Positions 34,516 to 46,045 of a stretch of DNA of 64,000 nucleotides are shown here, one piece after another. The notes under the pieces are model-generated. The model ran no database searches. It was not told the origin of the DNA and saw only the letters and a list, made by a program, of their open reading frames with translations. The stretch is from Pascua guehoae (taxonomy: Eukaryota; Basidiomycota; Tremellomycetes; Trichosporonales; Trichosporonaceae). Location: positions 1,435,596 to 1,499,595 of the forward strand of contig BCJX01000003.1 in the NCBI GenBank assembly GCA_001600415.1, in the 5' to 3' direction. Position 1 is the first letter of the stretch. The number at the start of each line of letters is the position of its first letter. The position numbers were made by a program, and so were the translations under genes.

Positions 34516-34993
34516 ACCCCTGCGTCGCCAAGCACATTCTTAGCGCGGTTGACCAGCAGAAGACACCGCCGACGCAGTGAACACGGTTGTCACACCGACC
34601 AGATCCGAGGTATCCGCGGCCACCTATCCGACGACGAGTATTTCGCAGCACGACCACTTGAGATCTCGAGGACCACGGGTCGGTCAGGTGTGCGTTGGAT
34701 GAGTGGCAAGAGACGTCATGTGATCATGTGGCGTGTCAGTCGATGGAATGTTTCAAAGTGCGTGCCATTGTCTATGCTACGGTGCTAGACGGTAATCCTT
34801 TACACTGGGTCCTCTGCCTCAGCCGCCATGCTCTCTACGTCCGTATCGGCCTCTCCCCCACTTCTACTGCCTCCGTCCCGGCTTGGTCGCTCTGTACCTC
34901 CGCTTGCCGCTTCGCTCCGCCCCGCCCCGCTCGGCTCCGTGCGGCCACTGTCGCCCTCGGTCTAGGTATGTGCATACATGAGAGTTGATTGGT

Positions 34994-37100
34994 TTAGGTC
35001 ATGGCTGTGGGGTCAGACTTGCAACTTCATTGGCGGGGCATTCGACTCACTGTACTTGGGGCCACCACCGCCCTCGGGCACAGTCCAGGTAATGTCCTGA
35101 GTGGGCACCTTGATGGAGCACGTCTTGCACTGGGGAAAATGTCAGCGCGTTCACCAAAAAAAAAGCAGGTTCGGTTTTCGGCATGTGCAAACATGCCGGC
35201 CAATGCCGGCGCGTTCGCCAGGTCCGCCAATTGCCGCCAACCGCGTGCGGCTGCACGCGACTCGACTCACGTGGATGCAGTTCTGCGAGTTGATGACAAG
35301 CTTCTTGCCGGCAGCGTCGACCTCGGCGCCCTCGGCGTCCTGGTACTCGTAGACGGCGGCGGGGCAGACACGGCCAAGGAGGCCGGCGTACTGCTCGACG
35401 TTGACCTGGGTGTGGTGCTTGCGGTCCTCGGCGGGGATGTGGAGGTGGACGGGCTGGTTTTCGGCGTGGTTGGTGCCAGTACGCGAGACGTTTGTGAGAA
35501 TGTCAAACGAGAGGACACCGTCGGGCTTGGGGTAGTCGATGGGCTCAAACTCGGACGCGGGCTTGGTGGACGCATAGTCCTCCTTGGGGTGGTGGAAGGT
35601 CCAGGGCACGCGGCCCTTGAGGATGAGCGAGTCAAGACCCGAGTAGGCCATGCCGCCCCAGAGACCGAGGGGGTTGTGGAACGAAGGACGCAGGTTGCGG
35701 ACCTCCTTGAGCTCGTCGTAGACCCACGACTTCTCCATCTTGTCCGCGTATGTCGACATGTCGACGGGGGTGCCGTCCTCGCCAGCGCCCGCAGTGAGCT
35801 GCTCGTACGCGGCCTCGGCCGCGAGCATGCCCGACTTCATGGCGTTGTGGGTGCCCTTGATCTTGGGCACGTTGAGGAAACCGGCAGAGCAGCCGATGAG
35901 CGCACCGCCGGGGAAGTAGAGCTTGGGGATCGACTGCAGACCACCCTCGTTGAGCGCACGCGCACCGTAGGCAATGCACTCGCCGCCCTCGAGCACCTTT
36001 GCAAACTCGGGGTGGTGCTTGAGGCGCTGGAACTCGCGGTAGGGCGAAATGTATGGGTTCTCATAGTCGAGGCCGACGACGAGGCCGAGCGTCACCATGT
36101 TGTCCTCCATGTGGTAGAGGAACGAACCACCGTACGTCTTAAAGTCGAGGGGCCAGCCGAGCGTGTGCACAATCTTGCCGGGCTCGTAGTGGTCGTCCTT
36201 GACCTTCCACACCTCCTTGATGCCGAGACCGTATGTCTGGGGGTCCTTGCCCTCGCGCAGGTTGAACTTGTTCTGGAGCACCTTGGACATGGAACCGTGG
36301 GCACCCTCGGCGATGAGCGTGACCTTTGCGTGGAACTCCATACCCGGCTCGTACGAGTCCTTTGGCTGGAAGTTCTTGTCCAGTCCAACGTCGCCAGTCT
36401 GCACACCCTTGATCCCCTGGCCGTCCTCGGTGAAGACGGGAGCTGCACCGGCAAAGCCCGGGTAGACCTCGACGCCGAGCGCCTCGGCCTGCTCGGCGAG
36501 CCATGCCGTCACCTTGGACAGCGAGACAATGTAGTTGCCGTGGTTGTTCATCTGAGGAGGGTGGGGGAGGGGGAGCGCCATGTTCTGTGTCAAAAACTTC
36601 ATGTAGTCCTTCTTTGCAGGCTGGTTGAGTGGCGCGCCGAGCTCCTCCCAGTCGGGAATGAGCTCGTTGAGTGCTCGGGGCTCGAGGACAGCGCCCGACA
36701 TGATGTGGTTGCCTTTTTCACGTCAGCCACTGCGGGGGTTGAGGCAGGGGGCAACACGCGGCCATCTCACGCGCTAGGCGATGAGATGCCTGCGGTGTCT
36801 GGAGCTCGGCTCACCTGGTTCGGCACTCTTCTCCAGCACGACGACACGGAGCGAGTCGTCAGTGTCGAGCTGCTTGAGGCGGATGGCGGCCGAGAGACCT
36901 GCTGGGCCACCGCCGACAATGCACACATCCACCTCGTCGGTCGCACGCTCAATCTCCTCGGTTTCTTCAGCCTCGGACGCAAATGTCCGCCTGTAACCGA
37001 GGACGACGGTGCGACGGGGAACGACTCCGGCGCGTGGCCGGCGGACGGCGGCAGCTGCTGAGCGCGAGCTGCCAATCCAGCGCTGGGCGAGGAGAGACAT
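34994..37100 (-). CDS. CIR2: Electron transfer flavoprotein-ubiquinone oxidoreductase
   Basis: Model complement(join(34994..35004, 35051..35129, 35271..36712, 36815..37100)), 605 aa. A mitochondrial presequence (Arg/Ser/Ala-rich, to about residue 45) precedes the FAD motif [16 protein letters not shown] (about 60-75). Diagnostic segments follow: [72 protein letters not shown]. The 4Fe-4S cysteines appear in [10 protein letters not shown] and [14 protein letters not shown], with the C-terminal [12 protein letters not shown]. The enzyme passes electrons from ETF (fatty-acid, amino-acid and choline oxidation) to ubiquinone at the inner mitochondrial membrane. The final exon is 11 nt and adds Met-Thr-stop after the split Thr codon. 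The intron before the CKTC exon has an A9 tract on the plus strand. It is divergent from GTB1. Confidence 0.93.
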
Positions 37101-38104
37101 GTTTTTCGGTGGTGGTGGTTGTGGTGTGTCTGCTGGTGAGGATGAGGACGAGCAGCAAAGTAGTGATGAGGAAGAAAGAGTTGGGCGTTGGGGGTTTGGA
37201 TATGTGGAGTGGGGTCTAGTTTGGGTGTGGTTGGGTGGGTGGTAATTCCAAGATCCGGATTGGCGGCTTCGGCTCTTGGGAAATATCGTAACTGGTGGAA
37301 TGGTCATCGGTCCGAGTGGACTGCACCTGGGCTAGGCCCATGCAGCCGGCCACCATTCCACCCAGGTCTCGCGTCGCTCGGCTCATACCATAGCCGCTTG
37401 TATCCCACTTTAGGCGAGAAACTGGCAACCCGTTGTCCGTGCTGATCCATGGCGCCCACCTCCAAACTCCCCCACCTGGGTTACCTCCCGCCAAACCCCA
37501 CGATCAAGTCGCCGGTATGCCGGTCGCACCGGTTGTGCTATCCCGCTGCTATAATGCATGCGTGTGTCGAACCTGTATCATGTATCAACACACTACTCAC
37601 CAACTGTATGCATGCTTGTTGTTTCTGGAGCCGACCTATCACCGCTCCATGATGGGCTTTGGTCGTCTTTTCTCCACGAAATACCCTGGCCGTTGCCCGC
37701 AAGTGCCCCCCGGGCTCCCCACTGGCGCCTCAGACACTTCTGACACGCCGCCCTCCACCCCTCGTTCCACGCCCACCACAGTCCAATTTTGGTCCCGAGA
37801 CCCGCTGTATCTCCGCCTCGAGTTCGGCAAGCCTACCAGGTTTGGGAGACATCCAAAGCCGTTGGACGCCTTCTAAACCTCCTTTAGGCGGCCAGAGTAG
37901 GGACTCCAGGCCTATCACTTGCATCCACGTGTGCTAGGTGTATAACCCATACACACGCCTAAGGCGTACCTGATGGCGGGTTGCGGGCCGGCGGCTTGTC
38001 GCTCTCGCCGTGCTAGCCTGTCGCGTCGACAATGTGTGTCCATGACGCCTTGGCGTCATGTCGAGCTGGCAACTCACCACCAGCCTCCGCCTCTGCTCAC
38101 CACC
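37101..38104. promoter_or_regulatory. Divergent promoter region, ETF-QO / glucosidase II beta
   Basis: A 1-kb shared promoter. It contains a nested inverted repeat: outer arms GGTGGAATGGT (37294-37304) and ACCATTCCACC (37352-37362), with inner CTGCA...TGCAG and GGGC-TA-GGCCC (about 37321-37345). This could be a hairpin or a dyad binding site. No named factor site is certain. Confidence 0.45.
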
Positions 38105-40877
38105 ATGAAGGCCCCGCTCACGACCCTCGTTGGGGTCCTGTCTGCCCTCGCGAGCGTCTCCGCAGACACTGTGCGGGGCGTCGACCCTGCTGGTCAGTTA
38201 TTGCATCCCCTCGCTGCATGGGGGGACAAGTGGCAGTCAACTGGGGCCTCATTTGCTCGGTCCTTGACATGTGCATCGGTGCTGACGCCCAGTCGCTGCG
38301 AAATATGTCCCCTCGGCGGACGGCACATTTGCCTGTCTCGACGGCTCGGGCGTGGTGCCCTTCTCGGCCGTCAACGACGACTTCTGCGACTGCGCAGACG
38401 GCTCAGACGAGCCGGGCACGTCGGCGTGCGAGGGACGGCCTGCGGCGTGGTTCTACTGCGAGAACAAGGGGCATATCCCGGGACGCGTGCTGAGCAGCCG
38501 TGTCAATGATGGTATCTGTGGTGAGTCGTGCGCGAGGGCCACTGTGACCCAGAGTGGTGTTATGCTGCCTTGCCAGCTTGCATTTCTTGGTATCCACTCT
38601 GTCAAGCTCGTTTGTTGCAGTGACTAACCAGCCCAGACCCCGAGTGCTGCGACGGCTCGGACGAGTGGGCGTCGGGGGCGTGTCCCGACCGCTGCGAGGA
38701 GATTGCGCGCGAGTACAACGAGCGTATGGAGGCCGAAGCCAAGACGCGCCGTACGGGCGCCAAGATCCGGTCGACGTACGTGACGTACGCCCAAAAGGAG
38801 AAGAAGCGCCTCGAGGAGGAGCTTGCTGCCAAGCGCGCCGAGGTGGACGACAAACAGCGCAAGGTCGAGGCAGCCAAGGGTGAGACCGTCGCTTGGACGT
38901 TTTGCTGACGGCAGCCGCGCTGGACAATGCCGAGGCGCAGAGCCGCGAGGAGCTCGACAAGAAGAAGGAGCAGCGTGAGTAACCTGCCTTCGCTGGATGG
39001 GGGACACAATGACTGATGATTAGCGCTGTTCAAGGCGGTGGAAAAGTACAGGAACGCCGTGAGCCGCATCCGCGGCGACCTGGACAAAACGCGCGACGAC
39101 CTCAACGTCGTGATGGGCATTCTCGAGGAGCTGAGCAAGTCGTACAACCCAAACGGACAAGACATGGCCGTCAAGGCCGCCGTGGTCGGGTACCACGAGC
39201 TCATTGGGCGCAAGATGGACTCGGAGACTGAGCCGGCCGAGCAGACCGCGCAAGGCACCGAGGCTTCCGAGGCAGCGTCCAGCGGCGAGAATGGCGAGCA
39301 GGCCGCCGCCGAGGCGGAAAAGGAGGACAAACGGCTAAACACCATCAAGGTGCCGCAGGGCGACATGCCCAGGTGGGAGATTGACAACATTCTCCGCGAA
39401 GACCTCGAGGCGCTCCTCGTCGAGGATGACGGCGACAGCGACGACGAGGACGGTCTGTGTGAGTTTACCGCCGCGTCCCAGTTTCACCCAGCCCCACCCT
39501 TGCAGAGAAGACTGACCCACAGTGTACCGTATCGAAGAGTACATTCCCGACGCGCTGTACGACTACTACGACGCGGCACGTGAGGCCATTGTCAATCTCC
39601 TCACCACGGCCGGTGTCGTCAAGCGCAGTGCCACGCACGACGGACCACGTGAGTCTCTATACTTCAGGACGGTTACCTAACCCCACAGACGTTGCGGCAG
39701 CACGTGAGCGCCACCAGTCAGCAGAGCGTGATCTCAACTCGCTCAACAACGGCATCCGCGACATTGAAAACACCCTCGAGCGCATCGGCACAAACCTCGG
39801 CTTTGGGCCGCAGGGCGAGTGGAAGAAACTCGACGGGACATGTGTCGACACCGTCGCGGGCGAGTGAGTACATGCGTGTTGAGGCGAAGGACTGGTGGTT
39901 GAGGTCGAGGCGAGGCTGCCGAAGGCTGCCGAAGTGATAGGCGAGCGAGAAGTCTGTGCGGCGGCGTGCGATGTGCGAGATGGGTGGAGGAGCGGTCGGA
40001 TGCTGTTTCTGTCCGGCCGCAGCTGGCACGCTGCATTACAACGCCGGGGCGATGCTTGGCTCGCGGTGGAGGTGGGGGACACTGGCGTCCAATCCTCTAT
40101 CTGGTATTGAACGGCCTTGTCCCGGAGCCAAGAGCGGCCTGGCAGGTGACACTTTGATCGTGTTTGGGTGTTTGGGTGCAGCACAGACGGCGCGGATCGC
40201 CGTGAAACATGAAACGGGGGACTTGACTTCCCGCCACCAGCCGGCCGCGGCGTTCATTCTCACAAGCTACTAGCTCGTTTCGTAGTCGTCACAGACAACA
40301 ACCGCTAACGCCCCCAGCTACACGTACGAGGTGTGCTTCTTTGGCAAGGCGATGCAGAAGAGCAACAAGGACCACTCGTCCAACCACCTCGGCACGTTTG
40401 CCGACTGGAACACGGCGGCCGAGCGCGGCACGTACGACTACTACACAAAGCAGGCGTACCGTGGCGGGTGAGTGGCGTGTGTTTGGGGGTAGGGCGGCGT
40501 GTGGCACATCACGTGCTGGCAGTGTTACCTGCCGAGCGAAGAGAGGCAGTGTGTAACTCTACTGGCCAAACGTGGTAGTGCTGCCTCTACCACAGCACGA
40601 AGCCACTGCGGGCTCTCTTCACCCTCCCCCTCGCATTATCCCAGACAAGAATGCAGCTGACACACGCAGCGCAAAGTGCTGGAACGGCCCGATGCGCAGC
40701 GTCAACGTCGAGCTGTCGTGCGGGACGACCAATGCGCTCCTGTCCGTGTCCGAGCCAGAAAAGTGCGAGTACCGGTTCAAGGTCACGACGCCGGCGCTCT
40801 GCTGGCCGCTCGAGGCGCGGGACAAGGAGCCGGTGCCCGAGCCCGCGGCCGAGGGTGCGGTCAAGGATGAGCTGTAG
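38105..40877 (+). CDS. GTB1: Glucosidase II beta subunit
   Basis: Model join(38105..38192, 38293..38520, 38637..38880, 38916..38974, 39024..39458, 39523..39648, 39689..39863, 40318..40467, 40670..40877), 570 aa, all nine exons in phase. A signal peptide (MKAPLTTLVGVLSALASVSA) is followed by two Cys-rich LDL-receptor-like modules (DDFCDCADGSDEPG and ECCDGSDEWASG). Next come a long Lys/Glu-rich coiled coil (about 125-330) with an acidic stretch, then the mannose-6-phosphate-receptor-homology domain (YTYEVCFFGKAMQKS, GTYDYYTKQAYRGG, KCWNGPMRSVNVELSCG, KCEYRFKVTTPALC). The protein ends KDEL, an ER-retrieval signal. It partners the catalytic alpha subunit in trimming glucose from N-glycans in the ER lumen. 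A 454-nt intron (39864-40317) breaks an otherwise short-intron gene. Confidence 0.95.
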
Positions 40878-41114
40878 ACTAGATATCAGATGCATACAGA
40901 GCTGAGAAGCGAGTATAGAGCTAGCGGGGGGGGGGGGGGGGAACGAGCCGAGCCAAGAGGTGAATCATTCAGACGAGGTCCACTCGTAACTGCGCCGCTG
41001 CTCCTGGACACACGAGCGACATATTGAACACTGATTGTATTTATTTTTTTTACTTCTCGCCAATGCCCACCTAGTGGTGGTTCGTTTTTATTCTACTTCT
41101 CGCCAAACGCCCAC
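40878..41114. repeat. 3' spacer with poly-G tract and duplicated gene end
   Basis: Contains about 18 G (about 40925-40942) and, at about 41050-41081, a near copy of the last about 30 bp of the adjacent minus-strand gene (CTTCTCGCCAA..GCCCACCTAGTGGTGG, compare 41094-41126). The stop-codon region has therefore been duplicated locally. Confidence 0.75.
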
Positions 41115-42386
41115 CTAGTGGTGGTGGCCGTGGTGGCCGTGGCCCTTTGCGTCGTCGCCCCGCTTGCCCTCGGCCTTGACCTTGAACGCCGATGTACCGT
41201 CGTGGGGGTCCTTTTTGCCGGGCTTCTTTGCGCCGTGCTGGTGTGCCGTCTGCGCGTCGCCCTTTGGCACCTTGCCCTGGACATGCTTGTGTGCGTCGGC
41301 CTGCTCGGCGTCGACGTGGCAGTCGGGCGGGATGGGCGAGCCCTCTTCAATGGGCGGGAGGTCGACGCGGCCCACGCGGAAGTACTTGTCGCTGTTGTCG
41401 AAAAAGTCTTTCCACGTGTCGAGAGACTGCGTGTTAGTTGGGGAGTTGGGTCAAGGCGGGGATGAGCATGGCTCACCTTGAGCTGGTCGATGGTGAGGCC
41501 GCGGAGGTCGTGGGTGCGGTGCGTCTCAAAGCAGCCCGTAATGAAGGCGCGCGACGCGTCGCGGCCCGTCCTGAGCGTGAGCGTGTGTTTGTGGATATAG
41601 CCAGCAGCAACTCTGACCACCGCCAAGCAGGTAACATGCACAAGGCACCGTCGCCGGGCCCCAGCACAACTCACATAAAGTTGTAGCTCCCGCCCTGGCC
41701 ATAGATGCGCGGGTTGGCGCTGACATCGAAGACGACGCCGTCGACGGCGAGATACAGCGGCTTGTCGGGGTTGCTGCCGTCGTACTGGGCGAGCTGGGTG
41801 AGGGTAAAGCGCTGTTCGTGGTAGAATGGCGTGCTGCGCCAGATGTTGCGGAGCGCCGGGCGCAGCCCGTCAGCCACGCCAAACGTGTAGCTCTTGCCCG
41901 TGAGGAACATGGAGAGGAGGGGCACAAAGAGCGCGAGCAGGAGCGCAGACGTGATGCGCGACGTGTTACCGCCGCCGCCTTGGCGCGGGTGCGGGCGCTG
42001 ACGCGGCTGCTGCTGCTGCGTGCGTGAGGTGGCCGCCTGGCTCGCGGCGGCGGCGGCCTTTTCCTCCTTTGCGGCAGCGACCTCGCGCTCGCGCTCCAGA
42101 CGCGCCTTTTGGCCCGCGATAATGGCCGCGTTCGCCGGCTTGGCCGACACGCGCTGCCCGGTCCTAGACTGTCAGAAACTGCATCGTTTATGCCTTGCTG
42201 CACTACTCACACCGGGTCGATTACAGTGTCGTACACCGGCTCGCCGGGGACAGCCGCGCGCCGGCCTTCAATGACGGGGTCGTACACTGGCTCGCCGGGG
42301 ACAGCCACGCGCCTGCCGTCGATTACATTAGTGCCGTACACTGCCTCGCCGGGGACGGGCACACGCCTGCTGTTGGGGTCGGTCAT
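41115..42386 (-). CDS. Membrane cytochrome b5-like / MAPR heme-binding protein
   Basis: Model complement(join(41115..41426, 41477..41570, 41675..42163, 42211..42386)), 356 aa. The start is the ATG at 42386 (ACCATGACC). The N-terminal 60 residues contain three tandem repeats of the type GRRVAVPGEPVYDPVI. A Glu/Ala/Gln-rich helix follows, then a transmembrane helix (SALLLALFVPLLSMFL), then the cytochrome b5-fold heme/steroid-binding domain of the MAPR/PGRMC group (FTLTQLAQYDG...PLYLAVDGVVFDVSANPRIY, GGSYNF, GRDASRAFITGCFETH, LRGLTIDQL). The Tyr residues typical of MAPR heme ligation are present in this region. The C-terminus is polar and ends in a His-rich tail (HGHHGHHH). In fungi such proteins act with ER cytochromes P450; localisation here is inferred. 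Confidence 0.82.
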
Positions 42387-43486
42387 GGTGGATAACAATG
42401 GGTGGTGCGTGAGAGAGAGACGGTGGAATGGGGCCGACCGTGTGACGTGTCCGCCTCCTTGTTATGTATGCGTGATGCGTAATGCGCTGGCACCCAACGT
42501 TGGACTGGGCTGGGTACGTTGCAGTGCAACAGTTGCGGTAAATCTCGTGCTTTGGGAAACGAACAAGGCCAGGTTTGTCACAGGGGCAGAGCGACGCAAA
42601 GGGAGCTAGCTAGCAAAGTGTTGGGCGAGGGGTGCCGTTTGTCGGGCCAGTCGTCATCGACTGGTTTCACTCCACAGCGTTCACAGAGCGTGTCATGGAT
42701 CGAGGATTGCGATCCCCCTCCTAGTTATTGTATTCCTGTTATTGCGGATTGCTCGTTGCGCGCGAGAACAGTGTGTGACGAGATGGATCCTGTTGGTGTT
42801 CCCGTCGGGCTTCCCGTGTCGTGTCTGTCCCTCTTGCGCGTTGATGGTGGTTTAGGGTTTCAACAAATCACCAATGACGCGTTTCCTGGGACCACACTGC
42901 GCCACAGCAACATGACACGCGTGGCACGCAGCTACACGTGTTGTACGCATGGTACCCACATGCTGCTATACGTAATTCCCACGTGAACTTCAGAGCACTT
43001 TCTTATCTGCTTCCGCTTTACGAAGAGTAATTCTAATCTCCGCGTCTAGGCGCGTCGGTGGACCGTCGGATGCATCGGATCGATCGCTTGTTGACAGACT
43101 TTGCAAAGCTGCTGACCTCCATATTATTGTCCATAATTGTGCAAGCATTATTGTATTCTAGCACAGGATGCGCAGCATGGACAGCGCCACGAGCGCATGG
43201 ACCATGCATCATGCATCTTGGCGAGCAGCAAGACTGGTCCTTCGGGCAAACACGCTCACACACGAGCCTACCTTCCTTCTTGCTCGCGGCCGCCGACGCG
43301 CGCCGCCACGTTGCACCCTAGGAACACAACACAAGCGACCCAGCCCACATTCCCCATCAGATAAAAGGCCACCCAACTCTTTGCGTTCCTTGGATCCTTC
43401 AACTGTACAGAATCCCTTCACTTGCTTGTCCACCCTCCACCTCTCGCCGTCTTCGCTGGCGGACACGACAGACACGGGTGTGCATC
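42387..43486. promoter_or_regulatory. Divergent promoter region, MAPR-like / MBOAT_2
   Basis: 1.1 kb between divergent starts. The open frames are weak and overlap one another. The 3' half becomes CT/CA-rich just upstream of 43487, as expected of a leader. No specific element is identified. Confidence 0.4.
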
Positions 43487-45454
43487 ATGTCGGCACTGGC
43501 ATCGTTGGCCGACTCGGCCGTGTTGCGCCTGTTTTCGAGACTCTACGATGCCCTCCCGACGCCGCGGCCGATGAAAAACGTCTTGGACGGCAACATTGGC
43601 GTGCATCTGATCCTGGTCACCATCCTCCTCCTCGTCCCCGATCCGACGCCGAGGGTGCGCCTCGTGCGCGCCGCCGCTGCGCCGCTCATCGCCGGGACGT
43701 GGCTGTACCTCGGCTACGTGCCCATTGTGCGGACGCCGTTGGAACGCTGGGGCACACCCATGTTGTTTAGTACGTTTGTGTCTTGTTGTTCTGATGCCCT
43801 GGCTGCCCTGGTCGGCAGGCGTGGCTTGCCCCCAAGCTCCACGTAGCCTGTCCCGTCGTAGGGTGATACGGACGACTCGAACTTTGTCCCCCGCTCATGT
43901 CCCTGCACGATTTTAACCTCGCAGTGTACTATGGGTTCCGCGCGTTTGAGCTGCTCGTCTTCTTCGAGCCCGAGAAGAACGTCTACCGCCTGCGTCCCGC
44001 TGTGCGACGGGGAAAACACGGCAAGAAGGGCAAAAAGCCCACAAAGGGCCATGCGGACGGCAAAGCGAACGGAGACAGCCACCAGGGCGCCAATGGTACC
44101 ACACACGCCGACGAGGTCGAGGAACACCCGTTACTCGTGCCCGAGCCCGTCCCGCGAGGTTGGACGTGGGCCAAGGTCGTCTGGGCCACAAGCCTGTGGT
44201 GGTCGACGCGCGGCATTGGGTGGAACTATGGCCCACCCCTCGCGGCCTCGATGAAGGAGCGGCCGTACACGCGCACCTCGACCAGGGTACACTTCCTCTT
44301 GTGGCGCACACTATACCTGGCAGCCGTGTACGCCGCCGACGACCTGGCGGCGACGTATATGCGCCTTGTCGCGCCCGACTTCTTCATCACCTGCACAACA
44401 TCATACGCGTCCCTCAGCACGGCTCAGCGCGCGGCGTACTCGATTGCGACGGTCACGCGCATTCTCTCCATCCTCGAGTACTCGCATGTCGGGTGGTCGC
44501 TGTCGTGTGTCACCATTGGCGGCGTGACCGGTATCGACAATGAAATGTTCTCGCCGTGGGGGTGGCCCCCGCTGTTTGGGAGCTTTCACACAATCTGGGC
44601 GCACCCTGGTCTTGGGCATATGTGGTCTCGTGTAAGTGTCTGCGTTTGCATATGCTTGCCACCCACATGTGGCTGCCCGATGTTGGCACTTGGAGCGCCC
44701 GGATGCATTGCTGGCGTTGCTGACAAACCAGGCATGGAACCAGTACTACCGCCGTTGTCTCCACTGCTTCGGTTGGGTCATGCTTGGCGAGCGTGTGCTT
44801 GGCCTACCGCCTTCTGGAGCGGCAGTGACCCACCGGCATGGAAAGCAGTCGCCTCCGCTCGTGTCCGAGTCTGAGCCCGAGTCGGCAAATAGCACCATTA
44901 CCTTTCCGATTCCGCCCATTGCGCCGCGTGCCATCCCAGCGACATCGGCTGCCTCGACTCCGACCTCGTCGGCGCCGCAGTCTGGCCGCGCATCCCCCGC
45001 CCACCCTTTACAGGGCCAGTCGCGCCGCCGCACGCCCGACGTCGTGTCCAACCTCATCAAGTCGGCCATCGTCTTCACGCTCTCGGGCCTGCACCACGAC
45101 TATAGCTCGGTCCTGATGCTCCTCGACAAGGTCGGCCGCGGCGAGCTGCACAGCGTGACCTTGCGCAACCTGTTTGCCCTCACGCCCTTCTTTGTCGTCC
45201 AGCCCGCCGCGCTCGTCGTCGAGGCACTCGTCAAGCGCCGCTGGCGCGCGTACAAGCGCGCAAAGGGTACATCGCACCAGCCCGCGAGCACCCTCGAGTG
45301 CGCCGTCGGGTTTGTCTGGACGTGGGTGTGGCTCGGGTGGTCGGCCCAGTGGTTTGTCGAGGGCATGGCGAGGCTCGGTGTCTGGGGTGCGTTCCCCGGG
45401 TACCAGCACTTTACTGTCTTTGGTCCCGTGTGGGAGTACTTGGGATTCGTCTAG
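43487..45454 (+). CDS. MBOAT_2 / wax-synthase-domain membrane acyltransferase
   Basis: Model join(43487..43769, 43925..44631, 44732..45454), 570 aa. Several hydrophobic helices are visible: VHLILVTILLLVPD, PLIAGTWLYLGYVPI, FRAFELLVFF, FLLWRTLYLAAVYAADDLAA. The wax-synthase signature is FGSFHTIWAHPGLGHMWSRA then WNQYYRRC, where W-S-R-x-WNQ is formed across a splice junction. It is followed by IKSAIVFTLSGLHHDY, whose His is the probable catalytic residue of the MBOAT superfamily. Two Ser/Pro-rich hydrophilic loops (about 145-185 and 425-480) interrupt the membrane core. Family members acylate alcohols or sterols, or acetylate terpenoid alcohols, in the ER; the acceptor cannot be told from sequence. 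Confidence 0.82.
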
Positions 45455-45684
45455 AATTATCATGTTGTTTATAGGTACAGTACAGTATGCAGCTGCTCCC
45501 TCGGCCGGCGATTGTGATCATTTTGCCACTCGAGCTGTGCTAGGTGTGATCTGTGTCGGCTGTGTGTGCTCGGAAGAGCAATCAGGCCGACCTTTGTTTT
45601 CGCCAGCAACGTCACGCGTGCCATGGCGCAGCGAGGGACAAGTGGGCTCTTCGGCCAGCGGGCCCTACTGGTTGAGGTTGAACC

Positions 45685-45764
45685 GAGAGAGCTGGGCGAG
45701 AGCTGGGTGAGAGCTGGGCGAGAGCTGAGCGAGAGCTGAGCGAGAGCTGAGCGAGAGCTGAGCG
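45685..45764. repeat. 11-bp tandem repeat GAGAGCTGAGC
   Basis: Seven to eight near-exact units of GAGAGCTG(A/G)GC in the 3' flank of the MBOAT_2 gene. Confidence 0.9.
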
Positions 45765-45917
45765 GGCTCGTTGTATTAGCTTGTGCCGTCAAGTTGTCAC
45801 CTCTCTTGGGATGACCAGATATCTGCTGCAGAGCGAGACTGTGAGCCACGTTTGGCGAAACAACCGTACAAGTCGGGTTTGAGCAGGAGGCAGTTCCACA
45901 CACGTCTCCTCCAGCGC

Positions 45918-46045
45918 GCCCTCTTAGTTGAGTGGCTAGAATTTTTCACCAGTAGTGTCTCTCAGACTTGCGGTATGAACTCCACCCCCACTCTCCATCC
46001 ACGTGTTTGCCCTCTTAGTTCAGTGGTTGGAATTTTTCACTAGTA
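45918..46045 (+). repeat. Two tandem tRNA-like relics
   Basis: GCCCTCTTAGTTCAGTGG and a relative start at 46009 and 45918; the two copies agree at 33 of 37 positions. Each resembles a tRNA 5' half (7-nt acceptor strand, TA, D-arm with A-box TTAGTTxAGTGG). The first copy also has a B-box-like GGTATGAACTCC about 45 nt later. Neither has a matching acceptor 3' strand or anticodon stem, so these are not functional tRNAs. Confidence 0.4.

Larger units (their letters stand above)
29421..34993. other. 5.6-kb gene-poor interval
   Basis: No domain-bearing frame is visible on either strand. The longest frames (minus, about 30190-31005 and 31517-32155) are Arg/His/Pro/Cys-rich and overlap others, as expected of non-coding GC-rich DNA. 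Visible structures are GAGGGGT tandem units (32027-32057), imperfect GCGATAC/AGAGGTGATAC units (33105-33240), CAGACGCAGCAC units (33255-33335) and the satellite and inverted repeat at 34276-34515. It is not obviously AT-rich, so nothing argues for a centromere by composition. Confidence 0.45.

Noticed and set aside
35001..37061. 686-codon open frame on the plus strand
   Set aside because: It is antisense to ETF-QO, whose minus-strand protein has all family motifs. The plus frame is a GC-rich shadow with no domain.
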